Below, piece by piece: positions 55,001 to 63,650 of a stretch of DNA of 64,000 bases; the first letter of the stretch is position 1; each line of letters starts with the position of its first letter. The stretch comes from Lachnospira sp. UBA3790 (GTDB taxonomy: Bacteria > Bacillota > Clostridia > Lachnospirales > Lachnospiraceae): NCBI GenBank assembly GCA_002369135.1, contig DFEY01000002.1, positions 123,840 to 187,839 on the forward strand. The letters run 5' to 3'. A program made the translations under genes and the position numbers. Below the pieces are notes generated by a model, which saw only the letters and a program-made list of their open reading frames with translations, was not told the DNA's origin and searched no databases.

Positions 55001-58000
55001 CGAACAAGATATCCTTGTTTGCAGCTGATGAATCATATAGGAATTCGTCAATTGAAATTGTGTTTGATCCGCTTGTTAAAGCAGTATCCTTCTCACCTGT
55101 GTTTGCAGCTTCAATAACTGTTCTTAGTTCAGGGTCCTTACCTGCAACTGCTTCACCAGGTGTGTAATTTACAGTAATGCTACCTGTGTATGAGCATCCA
55201 TCTTCTAATGTGGCTAAGTAGTTCTTCAAAGTAGCTGTGTTCCAGTAGTAGTGCTCGCCTACATCTGTAGCGTTTGGTCTAATAAGTGTTGATGAAATAT
55301 CGCTTGCTGTTCCATCTACCTTATAAGAAATATCTCCCCACTGCTCTTCGCCTGGAGTACTCTGGTCATTATTTGCCTCTAGAGTCCAAGGTGTGCCAGT
55401 AGGTACGAATTCTGTATTCTTAGGTATCTGTACCCATCCAGTTGGTGTGAATGTAATACTTGTCACCTTAAAGATTGACTGTTTCTCTAGTCCGTCTAGC
55501 TCGAACTCGATGTCGTCTGTTCCTGCACTTGAATCATATGTAAATGTAGGAAGATCGATTGAGTATGAGCCTGAGCCTGAGTCAAAGTCAAAGTTTGCTT
55601 CACCAGTTTCAGCCGCAGCCACGATGTATCTTAGCTGAGGAGTCTTACCTGCTTCAGCTGTACCTGCTGTGTACTGAACATTGATTGTTGCATCATATTC
55701 AACGCCGTTTGTTAGATTTGCACCATCGCTTAGATAGTCTTCTAATACTGCGTTGTTCCAGTAGTAGTGCTCGCCTACTGCTGTGTTAATAGGTTTAATT
55801 TCAACACTTGATACACCAGTACCTGTCTGTTTGTATCTCATGTGACCCCACTGATCCACGCCATTGTAGTTAGCTGTCAATGTCCATGGAGTTGGGTTAG
55901 CTGAATCTCCCTTAACGTTTGTCCAATCAGCATCCTGTTTTGTAAATGTGATACCTGTTACCTGGAAGATTGAGCCTTCTTCTAATCCGTCAAGTTCGAA
56001 TAGAATGTCTTTATTCTCATCAGCTGAGTTGTAAATGAACTCGCTTATTGAAATTGTATTTGATCCAGCTGTTACTGCTGTATCCATCTCACCTGTTCCT
56101 GCAGCTGCAATAACTGTTCTTAGTTCAGGTGTCTTACCAGCAACTGAATCGCCTGCTACATAGTTAAATGTAATGCTACCTGTGTATGAGCATCCATCTT
56201 CTAATGTAGCTAAGTAATTCTTCAAAGTAGCTGTGTTCCAGTAGTAGTGCTCGCCTACATCTGTAGCGTTTGGTCTAATAAGTGTTGATGAAATGTTACT
56301 TGCTGTTCCATCTACCTTATAAGACATGTTGCCCCATTGCTCTTCGCCTGGAGTACTCTGATCGTTTGTAGCTGTTAGAGTCCAAGGTGTGCCTGTAGGT
56401 ACGAACTCTGTGTTATTTGGAACCTTTGTCCATCCTGTTGGTGTGAATGTAATTTCAGTTACCTTAAAGATTGACTGTTTCTCTAATCCATCTAGCTCAA
56501 ATTCGATGTCGTCATTTCCTGCACTTGCATCATATGTAAATGTAGGAAGATCGATTGTGTATGTCTTTGAGCCTTCGTCAAAGTCAAAGTTAGCTTCACC
56601 AGTCTCTGCTGCAGCCATGATATATCTCAACTGTGGAGTCTTACCTGCTTCAGCTTGTCCTGCTGTGTACTGTACTTTAATTTGACCATCATATTCAACG
56701 CCGTCTGTTAGATTTGCACCATCACTTAGATAGTCTTCTAATACTGCGTTGTTCCAGTAGTAGTGCTCGCCTACTGCTGTGTTAATAGGTTTAATTTCAA
56801 CACTTGATACACCAGTACCTGTCTGTTTGTATCTCATGTGACCCCACTGATCCACGCCATTGTAGTTAGCTGTCAATGTCCATGGGTCTGGGTTAGCTTC
56901 ATCGCCCTTAACGTTTGTCCAGTCAGCATCTAACTTAGTAAATGTAATATTAGATACCTGGAATACTGAACCTTCCTCTAGTCCATCAAGTTCGAACAAG
57001 ATATCCTTGTTTGCAGCTGATGAATCATATAGGAATTCGTCAATTGAAATTGTATTTGATCCGCTTGTTAATGCAGTATCTTTCTCACCTGTGTTTGCAG
57101 CTTCAATAACTGTTCTTAGTTCAGGTGTCTTGCCTGCTACTACTGTACCAGGTGTGTAATTTACAGTAATGCTACCTGTGTATGAACATCCATCTTCTAA
57201 TGTAGCTAAGTAATTCTTCAAAGTAGCTGTGTTCCAGTAGTAGTGTTCGCCTACATCTGTAGCGTTTGGTCTAATAAGAGTTCCGTTAACATCACTTGCT
57301 GTTCCGTCAATCTTATAAGACATATCGCCCCACTGCTCCTCACCTGGAGTACTCTGGTCATTTGTAGCCTTTAGAGTCCAAGGTGTGCCTGTAGGTACGA
57401 ATTCTGTATTCTTAGGTACCTGTTTCCATCCAGTTGATGTGAATGTAATGTCAGTTACCTTAAATACTGATTTCTTCTCTAGTGAATCTAATTCAAATTC
57501 TGCATAGTTATCTTCATTAGGATCATATGTGAATGCAGGAACGTCGATTGTGTATGTTCCGCTTCCACTTCCTAGTGCCATTGTTTCTTCGCTAATGCCT
57601 GCAACAGGAATGTTATATAGAAGTTCTGGTGTCTTACCACTCTGAGCTTCGCCTGCTGTGTACTGTACAGTAATAACTGCTTCGTACTCTTCGCCTGCTG
57701 TTAATGTTTGGCCATAAGCCATATCTGTAAGCTTAGCAACGTTCCAATAGAAGTGATCTCCCATTGATACAGACATTGGTTTAACCTGTACGCTTGATAC
57801 GCCAGTACCTGTCTGTTTGTATCTTAAGTGACCCCACTGCTCTTCGCCATCGTTGTTGGCTGTTATGATCCATGGAGTTGCTGTGTCTGAACCTCCCTTA
57901 ACATTGGTCCAATCACTATCTTGTTTTGTGAAGTTGATTGCTGTTACCTGGAAGATTGAACCTGCTTCTAGACCTGTAAGTTCGAACATGATGTCTTTTC

Positions 58001-61000
58001 TTGTGTCTGCAGCACTGTAGATAAACTCATCAATTGAAATTGTGTTTGTTCCACTTGATAAGTTAGTATCAATATTTCCGTCGTATGCACCCTCAATTAT
58101 TGTTCTTAATTGTGGTGTTTTACCTACTTCTGCTGTACCAGGTGTGTAGTTAACAGTGATGCTTCCTGTGTATGAGTTTCCATCTTCTAAAGTATTTAGA
58201 TAATTCTTTAGAGTAGCTGTCTCCCAGTAGAAGTGCTCTCCTACTGCAGATTTATTAATCTTAAGCTGTGTAGCTGATACGTTTGAAGCTGTTCCTGTTA
58301 CCTTGTATGACATATCACCATACATACCTTGATCGCCATCTGATAGATCTGTATCTGGTATCCAGTCAGCACGAAGTGTCCAAGGTGTTCCACTTGGATT
58401 TACTGTAGTTGGATTATCAGGATCAGAGTTCTGAGTTACTTTTGTCCAACCTGTATCTGTAAATGTGATATCAGTAACTTTAAATACTGATTTCTTCTCT
58501 AGTGAATCTAGTTCAAATTCAACACTGTTGTCTGCACTAGAATCATATGAGAATGCAGGAACGTCAATTGTGTATGTTCCGCTTCCGCTATTCAATACCT
58601 TAGTAGCCTCACTTACTTCAGCAACAGGGATATTATATAGAAGTTCTGGAGTCTTACCTGACTCAACTTCGCCTGCTGTGTACTGAACAGTGATAACTGC
58701 TGAGTATTCTTTGCCAGGTGTCAATGTCTGGCCGTATGTCATATCTGTAAGTTTAGCTGAATTCCAATAGAAGTGATCTCCTATTGATGTGTTCATTGGC
58801 TTAACCTGTATGCTTGATACGCCAGTACCTGTCTGTTTATATCTTAGGTGTCCCCACTGATCTGTGCCATTATTATTAGCAGTCAAGATCCATGGAGTTG
58901 CTGTAGCTGTTCCACCTTTAACGTTTGTCCAATCAGCATCTACTTCTGTGAAGTTAATTTCTGTTACCTGGAAAATTGAACCTTCCTCTAATCCGTCAAG
59001 TTCAAATAGAATGTCATTGTTCTCAGCTGTAGATTCGTAGATAAACTCATCTATTGCGATAGTATTTGATCCAGCTGTTACCGCTGTATCCATCTCGCCT
59101 GTTCCTGCAGCTGCAATAACTGTTCTTAGTTCAGGTGTCTTTCCAGCTACTGCTGTACCTGAAACGTAGTTAAATGTAATGCTACCAGTGTATGAATGAC
59201 CATCTTGCAATGTTGCCAAATAGTTCTTCAACTCTGCCTTATTCCAGTAGAAGTGCTCTCCTACTGCTGTAGCATTAGGTTTGATTAGTGTAGATGAAAT
59301 ATTTGATGCTGTTCCATCTACCTTATATGACATGTTACCCCACTGCTCTTCGCCTGGTACGCTCTGGTCGTTTGTAGCTGTTAGAGTCCAAGGTGTACCT
59401 GTTGGTACAAATGCAGTGTTATTAGGAACCTTTGTCCATCCTGTTGGAGTAAATGTGATTTCTGTTACTTTGAAGATTGATGCCTTCTCTAGTCCATCAA
59501 GTTCAAATTCGATATCGTCTTTGCCTGCACTTGCATCATATGTAAATGTAGGAAGATCGATTGTATATGTCTTTGAGCCTTCGTCAAAGTCAAAGTTTGC
59601 TTCTCCGGTGTTAGCTGCAGCCATGATATATCTCAACTGTGGAGTTTCACCTGCTTCAGCTTCACCAGCTGTGTACTGTACTTGAATCTGAGCATCATAT
59701 TCAACGCCGTCTGTTAGATTAGCTACATCGCTTAGATAATCTTCTAGTACTGCGTTGTTCCAGTAGTAGTGGTTGCCCATTGCTGTAGCCATAGGCTTAA
59801 TCTGAACACTTGCAACACCAGTACCAGTCTGTTTATATCTCATGTGACCCCATTGCTCTACGCCATCATAGTTGGCTGTCAATGTCCATGGATTAGCTGT
59901 AGCTGTGTCGCCCTTAACGTTTGTCCAGTCAGCGTCTACTTCTGTAAATGTAATGCTATTTACTTTGAAAATTGAATCTTTCTCTAGACCAGTCAAATCG
60001 AACAAGATGTCCTGATTTGCACTGTCTGAGTGATACATAAATTCGCTTAGGTTAATTGTGTATGTTCCAGAACCACTGTTTAGAACCTTATCTGCTTCGC
60101 CTGTTCCAGCTTCTTCCACAACATATCTTAGTTTTGGAGTCTTGCCTGCTTCAGACTCTCCAGCAGTATAGCTAACACTAATAGTTCCTGTGTATGAATG
60201 ACCATCTTGCAAACCAGCACCACCCTGTGCAACTGTTTTGCTTAGGTAATTCTTTAGAGTAGCCTTATTCCAGTAGAATGGTTCTCCCACTGCCACTAGT
60301 TTAGGCTTGATAGATGTGCCTGATACGCCACTTCCATCTACCTTGTACCACATATCACCATATAGACCCTGATCTCCATCTGAAAGATCTGTGTCTGGCT
60401 GATAATCTGCATATAGTGTCCAAGGGCTGCCTGAAGGTGTGACATCCTGATTAGGTTTAACCTTATGCCATCCATCATCTACTTGAGTGAAAGTTACACT
60501 CTTAACAGTTAGTTCAGAATCTGCAACTAACTCGTCAAATAAGAATTTAAGATTTGCATCGCTTCCGTCAAAGACGAACTCTTGTAGTGAAAGAGTATTG
60601 TCGCCTTTTGCTAAGTCAAATGCTTGCTCTGTTCCACCAAATGGTGTAACAAATAGCTTTGTATCATTTCCGTACGCGTCTGTTAATGTAGCTTCTGAAG
60701 AATTTACTACTATGCTAGCAGTATATCTTTCATCTTCTTCTAGAATTGTTCTAATATTACCTGTTTGAGAAGTTCCATCAGCTTTGTTAACAGTAGCTTT
60801 GTAGTTTCCTGTTAAATCAGCGCTCATCCACCACCATCTCTGTGCTGGGTCCGTAATTCTAGCGCCCTGAGGAGTTCTCTCTGCTTCCCCAATAGCTCCT
60901 GCCATCTTGAATGTTATTCTTGCAGGATCATTTGTATCAACAGTTGTATCATGTTTATATCTGATATCTCCGTATGATGAAGAATTATCATTATTTACTG

Positions 61001-62159
61001 ATGTACTCCAATTAGAGTTTGAAATAGCTGAGTCTATAGCAAATGGCGCTTTAGTCCAACCATCATAAATACTATTAAATTCAATACTCTTAATGTAGAA
61101 TTCAGCGTTTTGTGGCATCTCTACATAATCAAATTGGATATTATCATTATCTGCTGGGTTATATTTGAACTTATCTATAGTAATTTCATTATCACCTGCA
61201 GTTAATGGAACATCATACTGATGGCCAAATGCAACTATTCTAATAGTATGACTACCTGATGTAGCAGTATCAGTATTGATTACGATTGTACCTGTGTAAG
61301 CTGAACCGTTATCTAGTCCAAGAGTAGTACCATAACCATATAGTGATGCTGAATCCCACCACCAGTCATTAGAGTTATTGCCATCTACGTAATCTTTCTT
61401 TAGGTGCATTCTACTAATGTCAGAAACCTGCTTAGAAGAATCCATCTTGTAGTATTGATTACCCCATGCAGTAGATGCATTGTTATTGGATCTTAGTGTC
61501 CATGGTGATCCTGCTTCTGGTACGAAGTCAGTATCGTCAAATGGACATCTCTGCCAGTCATATAGGTTAGTTGTTGTTTCTTTTGGTGTGAATGTAATAC
61601 TTTCAATTTCGAAACCACCAACCTGTGCTCCGGCTGCTCCACCTTGTCCATTATTACCATATCCAATAGCTAACACAAAATTAGCAGTGCCTGGTGTGAC
61701 ATCAGCTGTATATGTTAGTTCAGCGCCTGGACTTAGACTCTTACTAGTAGGTGCCATATCAGCAGTACCACCAGTAGTTCTAATATTAAGCGTTGTAGTC
61801 TGGGATGTAGTATAGTTGCTAGGTGCTTTAACATTGATAGTCATTGCGTATGATTGTCCTGCTGTCAAACCATACACAGACTTCAAGTCTCTTACTTTCC
61901 AGTAAGCACCGTCCCAACCATAAACATCGTGTGAATAAATGAAGCCATCTACTTTACTAGCATCATTATATGATGCGGCTTCATTATTCCACTGGTTTTG
62001 GACGACTGTGTAAATCCATTGTCCAACCGTAGTTTCAGAGCCGATGACACAAGAGTTAGCCTGTGCTGCATCGACTTTGGACGGTGTGAACGTAATTCCA
62101 GTTACCGTCATTGCAATCGCTGCAACGATTGCAGTCAGTCTTTTCAAGTTCTTTTTCAT
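49026..62159 (-). CDS. Giant secreted modular repeat protein, 4377 aa
   Basis: Signal peptide KKNLKRLTAIVAAIAMTVTG ... SKVDAA. About 20 jelly-roll-like modules of about 165 residues follow. Modules 4-17 (residues about 570-2890) alternate between type A (GWTKVPxNxxFVPTGTPWTL, DILFELDGLEEGSIFQVT) and type B (DADWTNVKGD, PWTLTANY, QWGHMRYKQTGTG), giving seven A-B units of about 1 kb each. Each has a YYWN or FYWN aromatic cluster. From about residue 3240 two longer modules, eight YTFP repeats of about 60 residues (about 3690-4200) and a C-terminal domain (KDYNIPRNFLSRGYVIVNYV) match the 1695-residue paralogue. No anchor motif is visible. Start 62159 follows AAAGGAG. Carbohydrate binding or adhesion is inferred. 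Confidence 0.88.
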   Translation of the reverse strand: MKKNLKRLTAIVAAIAMTVTGITFTPSKVDAAQANSCVIGSETTVGQWIYTVVQNQWNNEAASYNDASKVDGFIYSHDVYGWDGAYWKVRDLKSVYGLTAGQSYAMTINVKAPSNYTTSQTTTLNIRTTGGTADMAPTSKSLSPGAELTYTADVTPGTANFVLAIGYGNNGQGGAAGAQVGGFEIESITFTPKETTTNLYDWQRCPFDDTDFVPEAGSPWTLRSNNNASTAWGNQYYKMDSSKQVSDISRMHLKKDYVDGNNSNDWWWDSASLYGYGTTLGLDNGSAYTGTIVINTDTATSGSHTIRIVAFGHQYDVPLTAGDNEITIDKFKYNPADNDNIQFDYVEMPQNAEFYIKSIEFNSIYDGWTKAPFAIDSAISNSNWSTSVNNDNSSSYGDIRYKHDTTVDTNDPARITFKMAGAIGEAERTPQGARITDPAQRWWWMSADLTGNYKATVNKADGTSQTGNIRTILEEDERYTASIVVNSSEATLTDAYGNDTKLFVTPFGGTEQAFDLAKGDNTLSLQEFVFDGSDANLKFLFDELVADSELTVKSVTFTQVDDGWHKVKPNQDVTPSGSPWTLYADYQPDTDLSDGDQGLYGDMWYKVDGSGVSGTSIKPKLVAVGEPFYWNKATLKNYLSKTVAQGGAGLQDGHSYTGTISVSYTAGESEAGKTPKLRYVVEEAGTGEADKVLNSGSGTYTINLSEFMYHSDSANQDILFDLTGLEKDSIFKVNSITFTEVDADWTNVKGDTATANPWTLTANYDGVEQWGHMRYKQTGTGVASVQIKPMATAMGNHYYWNNAVLEDYLSDVANLTDGVEYDAQIQVQYTAGEAEAGETPQLRYIMAAANTGEANFDFDEGSKTYTIDLPTFTYDASAGKDDIEFELDGLEKASIFKVTEITFTPTGWTKVPNNTAFVPTGTPWTLTATNDQSVPGEEQWGNMSYKVDGTASNISSTLIKPNATAVGEHFYWNKAELKNYLATLQDGHSYTGSITFNYVSGTAVAGKTPELRTVIAAAGTGEMDTAVTAGSNTIAIDEFIYESTAENNDILFELDGLEEGSIFQVTEINFTEVDADWTNVKGGTATATPWILTANNNGTDQWGHLRYKQTGTGVSSIQVKPMNTSIGDHFYWNSAKLTDMTYGQTLTPGKEYSAVITVQYTAGEVESGKTPELLYNIPVAEVSEATKVLNSGSGTYTIDVPAFSYDSSADNSVEFELDSLEKKSVFKVTDITFTDTGWTKVTQNSDPDNPTTVNPSGTPWTLRADWIPDTDLSDGDQGMYGDMSYKVTGTASNVSATQLKINKSAVGEHFYWETATLKNYLNTLEDGNSYTGSITVNYTPGTAEVGKTPQLRTIIEGAYDGNIDTNLSSGTNTISIDEFIYSAADTRKDIMFELTGLEAGSIFQVTAINFTKQDSDWTNVKGGSDTATPWIITANNDGEEQWGHLRYKQTGTGVSSVQVKPMSVSMGDHFYWNVAKLTDMAYGQTLTAGEEYEAVITVQYTAGEAQSGKTPELLYNIPVAGISEETMALGSGSGTYTIDVPAFTYDPNEDNYAEFELDSLEKKSVFKVTDITFTSTGWKQVPKNTEFVPTGTPWTLKATNDQSTPGEEQWGDMSYKIDGTASDVNGTLIRPNATDVGEHYYWNTATLKNYLATLEDGCSYTGSITVNYTPGTVVAGKTPELRTVIEAANTGEKDTALTSGSNTISIDEFLYDSSAANKDILFELDGLEEGSVFQVSNITFTKLDADWTNVKGDEANPDPWTLTANYNGVDQWGHMRYKQTGTGVSSVEIKPINTAVGEHYYWNNAVLEDYLSDGANLTDGVEYDGQIKVQYTAGQAEAGKTPQLRYIMAAAETGEANFDFDEGSKTYTIDLPTFTYDASAGNDDIEFELDGLEKQSIFKVTEITFTPTGWTKVPNNTEFVPTGTPWTLTATNDQSTPGEEQWGNMSYKVDGTASNISSTLIRPNATDVGEHYYWNTATLKNYLATLEDGCSYTGSITFNYVAGDSVAGKTPELRTVIAAAGTGEMDTAVTAGSNTISISEFIYNSADENKDILFELDGLEEGSIFQVTGITFTKQDADWTNVKGDSANPTPWTLTANYNGVDQWGHMRYKQTGTGVSSVEIKPINTAVGEHYYWNNAVLEDYLSDGANLTNGVEYDATINVQYTAGTAEAGKTPQLRYIVAAAETGEANFDFDSGSGSYSIDLPTFTYDSSAGTDDIEFELDGLEKQSIFKVTSITFTPTGWVQIPKNTEFVPTGTPWTLEANNDQSTPGEEQWGDISYKVDGTASDISSTLIRPNATDVGEHYYWNTATLKNYLATLEDGCSYTGSITVNYTPGEAVAGKDPELRTVIEAANTGEKDTALTSGSNTISIDEFLYDSSAANKDILFELDGLEEGAIIQVTGITFTKQDADWTNVKGDEANPDPWTLTANYDGVTQWGHMRYKQTGTGVSSVEIKPINTAVGEHFYWNNAKLLDYLSDTANLENGKEYEGTITVQYTAGQAEAGKTPQLRYIVAAANTGEGNLDLDEGSKTYTIDLGKFIYDASAGNDDIEFELDGLEKQSIFQVTDITFEPTGWERIEQNDEVVPTDSQGNNTPWTLVATNDGQQQWGDMSVKVDGTASDVASTSIKLNTAAEGEHFYWNTATLKDYLATLEDGCSYTGSIVVNYTSGEATPGKTPELRTVIAGAFDGEKDTTLTNGTNTIAIDEFVYDAAKGEDDILFELTGLEKGSIFNVASITFTKQDADWINVKGDEVDADPWTITANNDGSTAWGHMRYKKTGTGVSSVQIKPINTAMGNHYYWNTASLEGYLANLVDGREYTATITLSYTAGEAEAGKTPQLRYIIEAANTGEANLNLNNGTNTYTIDIPKFTYEVEAGKNDIMFELDSLEKGSIFQVTDITFTPTGWDEVPISAAGFNPTGTPWTLKPINDGATTWGSMYYDIVGDPAAIGSTKMRVNNPGGEYDWNLAILEDYAKNNMEVGHSYTATIVYDYDDAPGKSGAAGDELKVAIDNNASIIDVGTTPTGSYTTDTFEYTGSDDDVTFFLDGLTKGSSLSVSSVTFTNQDGDFENVPNDTDFTPTGTPWTLKAINDPNTGQYGKLMYQVDGTPTSNIGSTLINLKNTVGQQETDEHGDPVTPENRWWWTSASLMDYNADLEPWMTYTGSITLEITETTAPNAKLYVYVDGEEYGFPLTQGENTLEIPAFIFKGEDNGGTNDVKFLLDELPTGANFRVTDITFTKDGNWVAVPDNRPADNQFEITNVPFSYQFRNVDGTMGRTVSGTRDWQIFAGQWGGAGAVLYYDPDFTAAGQPKVRIGAGERWDPACAQIKLPNPTEAYKELSDYTSYYMTYEFTSTEMGTVHITHEGYEPNRPERIDVTADMYDESDGLYHVKYQKKFTRCPETDYRPGSTEPNNLYLSLTPTTYADGGTVVQDGTALPLGTVLSNFKVEYQRTDEEVYTLVNDCRFDGHQDYTPIVSNATLGKGVLLGYTNSYFNGWMSYQNGVYAAGEDAIAQASIRLDETNGDFGPESDTRWAEHLRIPNDYFYGNRDAGGDITTVGTDTNGNPLKTGNHYKLRFYYNVDLSEAEGSIGQGKGIVLVQQGFGEPHRYPSHSGLNMANGTINTKSGYNSHSDEDYAKDGGIDFVYDDAIRTIDPTVQGNEFLGHVQFDFSDLPSGAKITDISWEFYAPQYKVFIDDVEDGSVVEGETYTFPVETGVIKYYDEANGVYYEPGDTIPFADFDGDIYVTAIRNYTAKVVDATDPTTVYAGPVSVQTGDKYTVPNVPGIASYTYNDQPVQPGDEIDVVGDIVIKATRAAGTYTITIDGELVDSVTEGNSYTFPAATGDYAGVTHFANVSDPTDTYDPEETVTPTGDISVKSVYTVTIVGTDGETVLDTFDVAKGDNFTFPAATGTYAHVQDFKGIEGTTETYNPEGTISGVDKSMTFQIEMVPQHTITIDGVDVATVYDGDTYTFPTSTAYNDAIYFVDGTGTKYQTGTGYTVNDDISVTSVYLVKIYNTDGQTELKSDEMKLGSTYTFPTTVGQVDHIKDFTGINGTTGTYVPTATITVDGNKDYKIERAFNVYIDGVQQQGTVDEGAGYTTPTDMPGVTKFIDTATQTEYAPGATIPNIQADLYLETVNVPDYTWTVDGNPGGTVPAGTKITLPDTAAIGYLLEYTDGEGQGVTDDLYKPGAEYTVNRNVNFISINEVNMQQTDKVSMYYKQGEDQRGMRFLGKLTVNEESDTNILSSDAFQTGMLICAEDTYYDLLGEDMTIEKAEMYDYLINAQNNSEKTRKWITGQPGSFACGIVDIKDYNIPRNFLSRGYVIVNYVDGESQVVYSDTTTPRSVKWIATQVFNDKTAYDKLASWKKEIVDYCKDYEEE
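53480..60460 (-). repeat. Seven tandem A-B units of about 1 kb inside the giant gene
   Basis: The marker CCCTTAACGTTTGTCC or a near variant recurs at about 53911, 54911, 55904, 56902, 57895, 58912 and 59910, a period of about 990-1017 nt. Neighbouring copies are nearly identical in places (for example 55740-55900 and 56740-56870), indicating recent duplication or gene conversion. Confidence 0.85.
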
Positions 62160-62289
62160 CTCATTTTCTCCTTTCAAGTAAAGAACAATTCTGTCCCAAA
62201 AAGGGCCATAGTAACACCAATTGGGCGCACTAGGCCCAATGATACATATTATTGTATCTTATATCTTATAATAGTATACTTTTTTATGT

Positions 62290-62320
62290 AAGTGCATATA
62301 TTTTAGGTCGGTATGATTTT
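62290..62320 (-). promoter_or_regulatory. Upstream box of the 4377-residue protein gene
   Basis: Minus strand AAAATCATACCG ... TATATGCACTT, 131 nt before the start codon, matching the box at 48709-48737. TATACT and several A/T-rich boxes follow. The leader also holds the stem ATTGGGC/GCCCAAT (about 62218-62239) and a GGCCC/GGG-rich stretch. No -35 close to consensus is obvious, so an activator is possible. Confidence 0.45.
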
Positions 62321-62351
62321 TAGTTTCAACACGCTAAAGCGGTATAAAATT

Positions 62352-62388
62352 AAAAAACCGCTGTTTTTTATCAAACAACGGTTTTTTT
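62352..62388 (-). terminator. Terminator after the transglutaminase-like gene
   Basis: AAAAACCGTTGTTT pairs with AAACAGCGGTTTTT (one G-U) with T-run, 25 nt past the stop at 62413; A/T runs on both sides may make it bidirectional. Confidence 0.8.
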
Positions 62389-62412
62389 ATTATTATATTA
62401 CGTTCATATATA

Positions 62413-63579
62413 CTAGATCACTTTAACTGTCGACCACTTAGAATAGTAACTCTTGCTTCCAATTTTCTTTTTTGCCCTAAATTTCACCCAATATGTAACA
62501 CCTTTTCTCAATTTCTTGAATCTATACTTAGTCTTCTTAGTATTTACAACAATTGTGTACTTTTTCTTAAAATTACTTACGCCTGAGTATTTAAATTGGT
62601 ATTTAGCATTCTTAATCGGCTTAAATGTTACTTTCTTTCTAGATACTTTCTTAAATTTAGGCTTTTTATTTTTAAAGTTTGCAATCTTTGTCTTTTTACA
62701 AGCTTTCGCTACGGTTTTTTTGCTGTATCCCTTTGCAGCCATTGGATATTTATAATAGAAAGAATAGCCATTATACTCCTTCCATCTAGCGTGTCCTTTG
62801 AAGGAGTCACCCTTTAAGAAGTAGTCATAGTCTTTCTTTGCATGAGTCAAAGTAGAATCCCATGTAGAATCAACATTGTAATAGTAGTTTCCAAGTTTAA
62901 CAATGTTCCAGCCGTGACTTGTTTTGCTAAATGTAGATTCTCCAGCAATCACTCTAGAAGATATACCTAGTGTTCTGTAGAATTTATATAAAAGTGTTGC
63001 ATATCCCTGGCATACTGCTTTCTTTCCTATCAATGCTTGGTATGCTGAATAATACTTAGTATCATCTGATGATGCATTCTTTGCATAAGATACATTCTCG
63101 CATACGTAATCATATACTTTCTTTATTTTGTCGTATGTAGATGTCTTATTAGTAAATTTGAAATCCTTTATTACACTATTCACTTTTTTGTCTAGAGTAT
63201 TTCTCTGCTTAACTGTAGTTAAATACTCTATATTAAGTATGAATGTATAATAATAGTAGGAACCTGATTTAACTGCAGAATAATCTGTGGCAGTTTCATC
63301 TACATCCCATCTCATAAAATCGCCTTGATTAGGATTGGCAGTTTCCGCATATATTACTCTCTCTAATTTTTCAAAAAGACTTTGTGGATCTGCGCTTTTA
63401 CTCTTGATTTTTGCTACTACCCTAGATTTATGCTCATATACTTTGTCGCGCGCTTCTACTCCCACCTGTTTATACGACTTGTATGAAGCTTTGTTTATGG
63501 CCGCTTCAGTATTGATAGCCGGTACCACTGGCAGCAACATAACAACCATTAAACTAAAGGCTACTATTTTCTTAAACAT
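62413..63579 (-). CDS. Secreted transglutaminase-like protein
   Basis: A 388-residue protein. Signal peptide FKKIVAFSLMVVMLLPVVPA then NTEAA. The transglutaminase-like core has the Cys-His-Asp triad in KKAVCQGYATLLYKFYRTLG, TSHGWNIVKLG and YYNVDSTWDS. The C-terminal 110 residues are Lys/Tyr-rich and end like a fibronectin type III repeat (YKFKKLRKGVTYWVKFRAKK-type, SYYSKWSTVKVI). Such domains act as proteases or cross-linkers at the surface; substrate unknown. Start 63579 follows AAAGGGG; an earlier in-frame Met at 63630 lies in the upstream terminator stem. It sits directly upstream of the giant gene but has its own terminator. Confidence 0.85.
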   Translation of the reverse strand: MFKKIVAFSLMVVMLLPVVPAINTEAAINKASYKSYKQVGVEARDKVYEHKSRVVAKIKSKSADPQSLFEKLERVIYAETANPNQGDFMRWDVDETATDYSAVKSGSYYYYTFILNIEYLTTVKQRNTLDKKVNSVIKDFKFTNKTSTYDKIKKVYDYVCENVSYAKNASSDDTKYYSAYQALIGKKAVCQGYATLLYKFYRTLGISSRVIAGESTFSKTSHGWNIVKLGNYYYNVDSTWDSTLTHAKKDYDYFLKGDSFKGHARWKEYNGYSFYYKYPMAAKGYSKKTVAKACKKTKIANFKNKKPKFKKVSRKKVTFKPIKNAKYQFKYSGVSNFKKKYTIVVNTKKTKYRFKKLRKGVTYWVKFRAKKKIGSKSYYSKWSTVKVI

Positions 63580-63607
63580 AATTTCCCCTTTTGACCTATA
63601 ACAACTT

Positions 63608-63639
63608 TGAAGCTCTTCGAATAATTTCAAAGAGCTTCA
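63608..63639. terminator. Hairpin between the truncated gene and the transglutaminase gene
   Basis: Perfect 10-bp stem TGAAGCTCTT / AAGAGCTTCA with a 12-nt loop, just after the stop at 63651. T-run is better on the plus strand than on the minus. Confidence 0.55.
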
Positions 63640-63650
63640 TTTTATTGTTA

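Noticed and set aside
59281..59685. Plus-strand open frames inside the giant gene (for example near 59.3, 56.4 and 54.3 kb)
   Set aside because: They recur at the repeat period and mirror the repeated codons of the minus-strand gene; no start signals.
43504..62159. Sortase or S-layer anchoring of the giant proteins
   Set aside because: C-termini end in EYCAAFEG and DYCKDYEEE without LPXTG, hydrophobic tail or SLH repeats.
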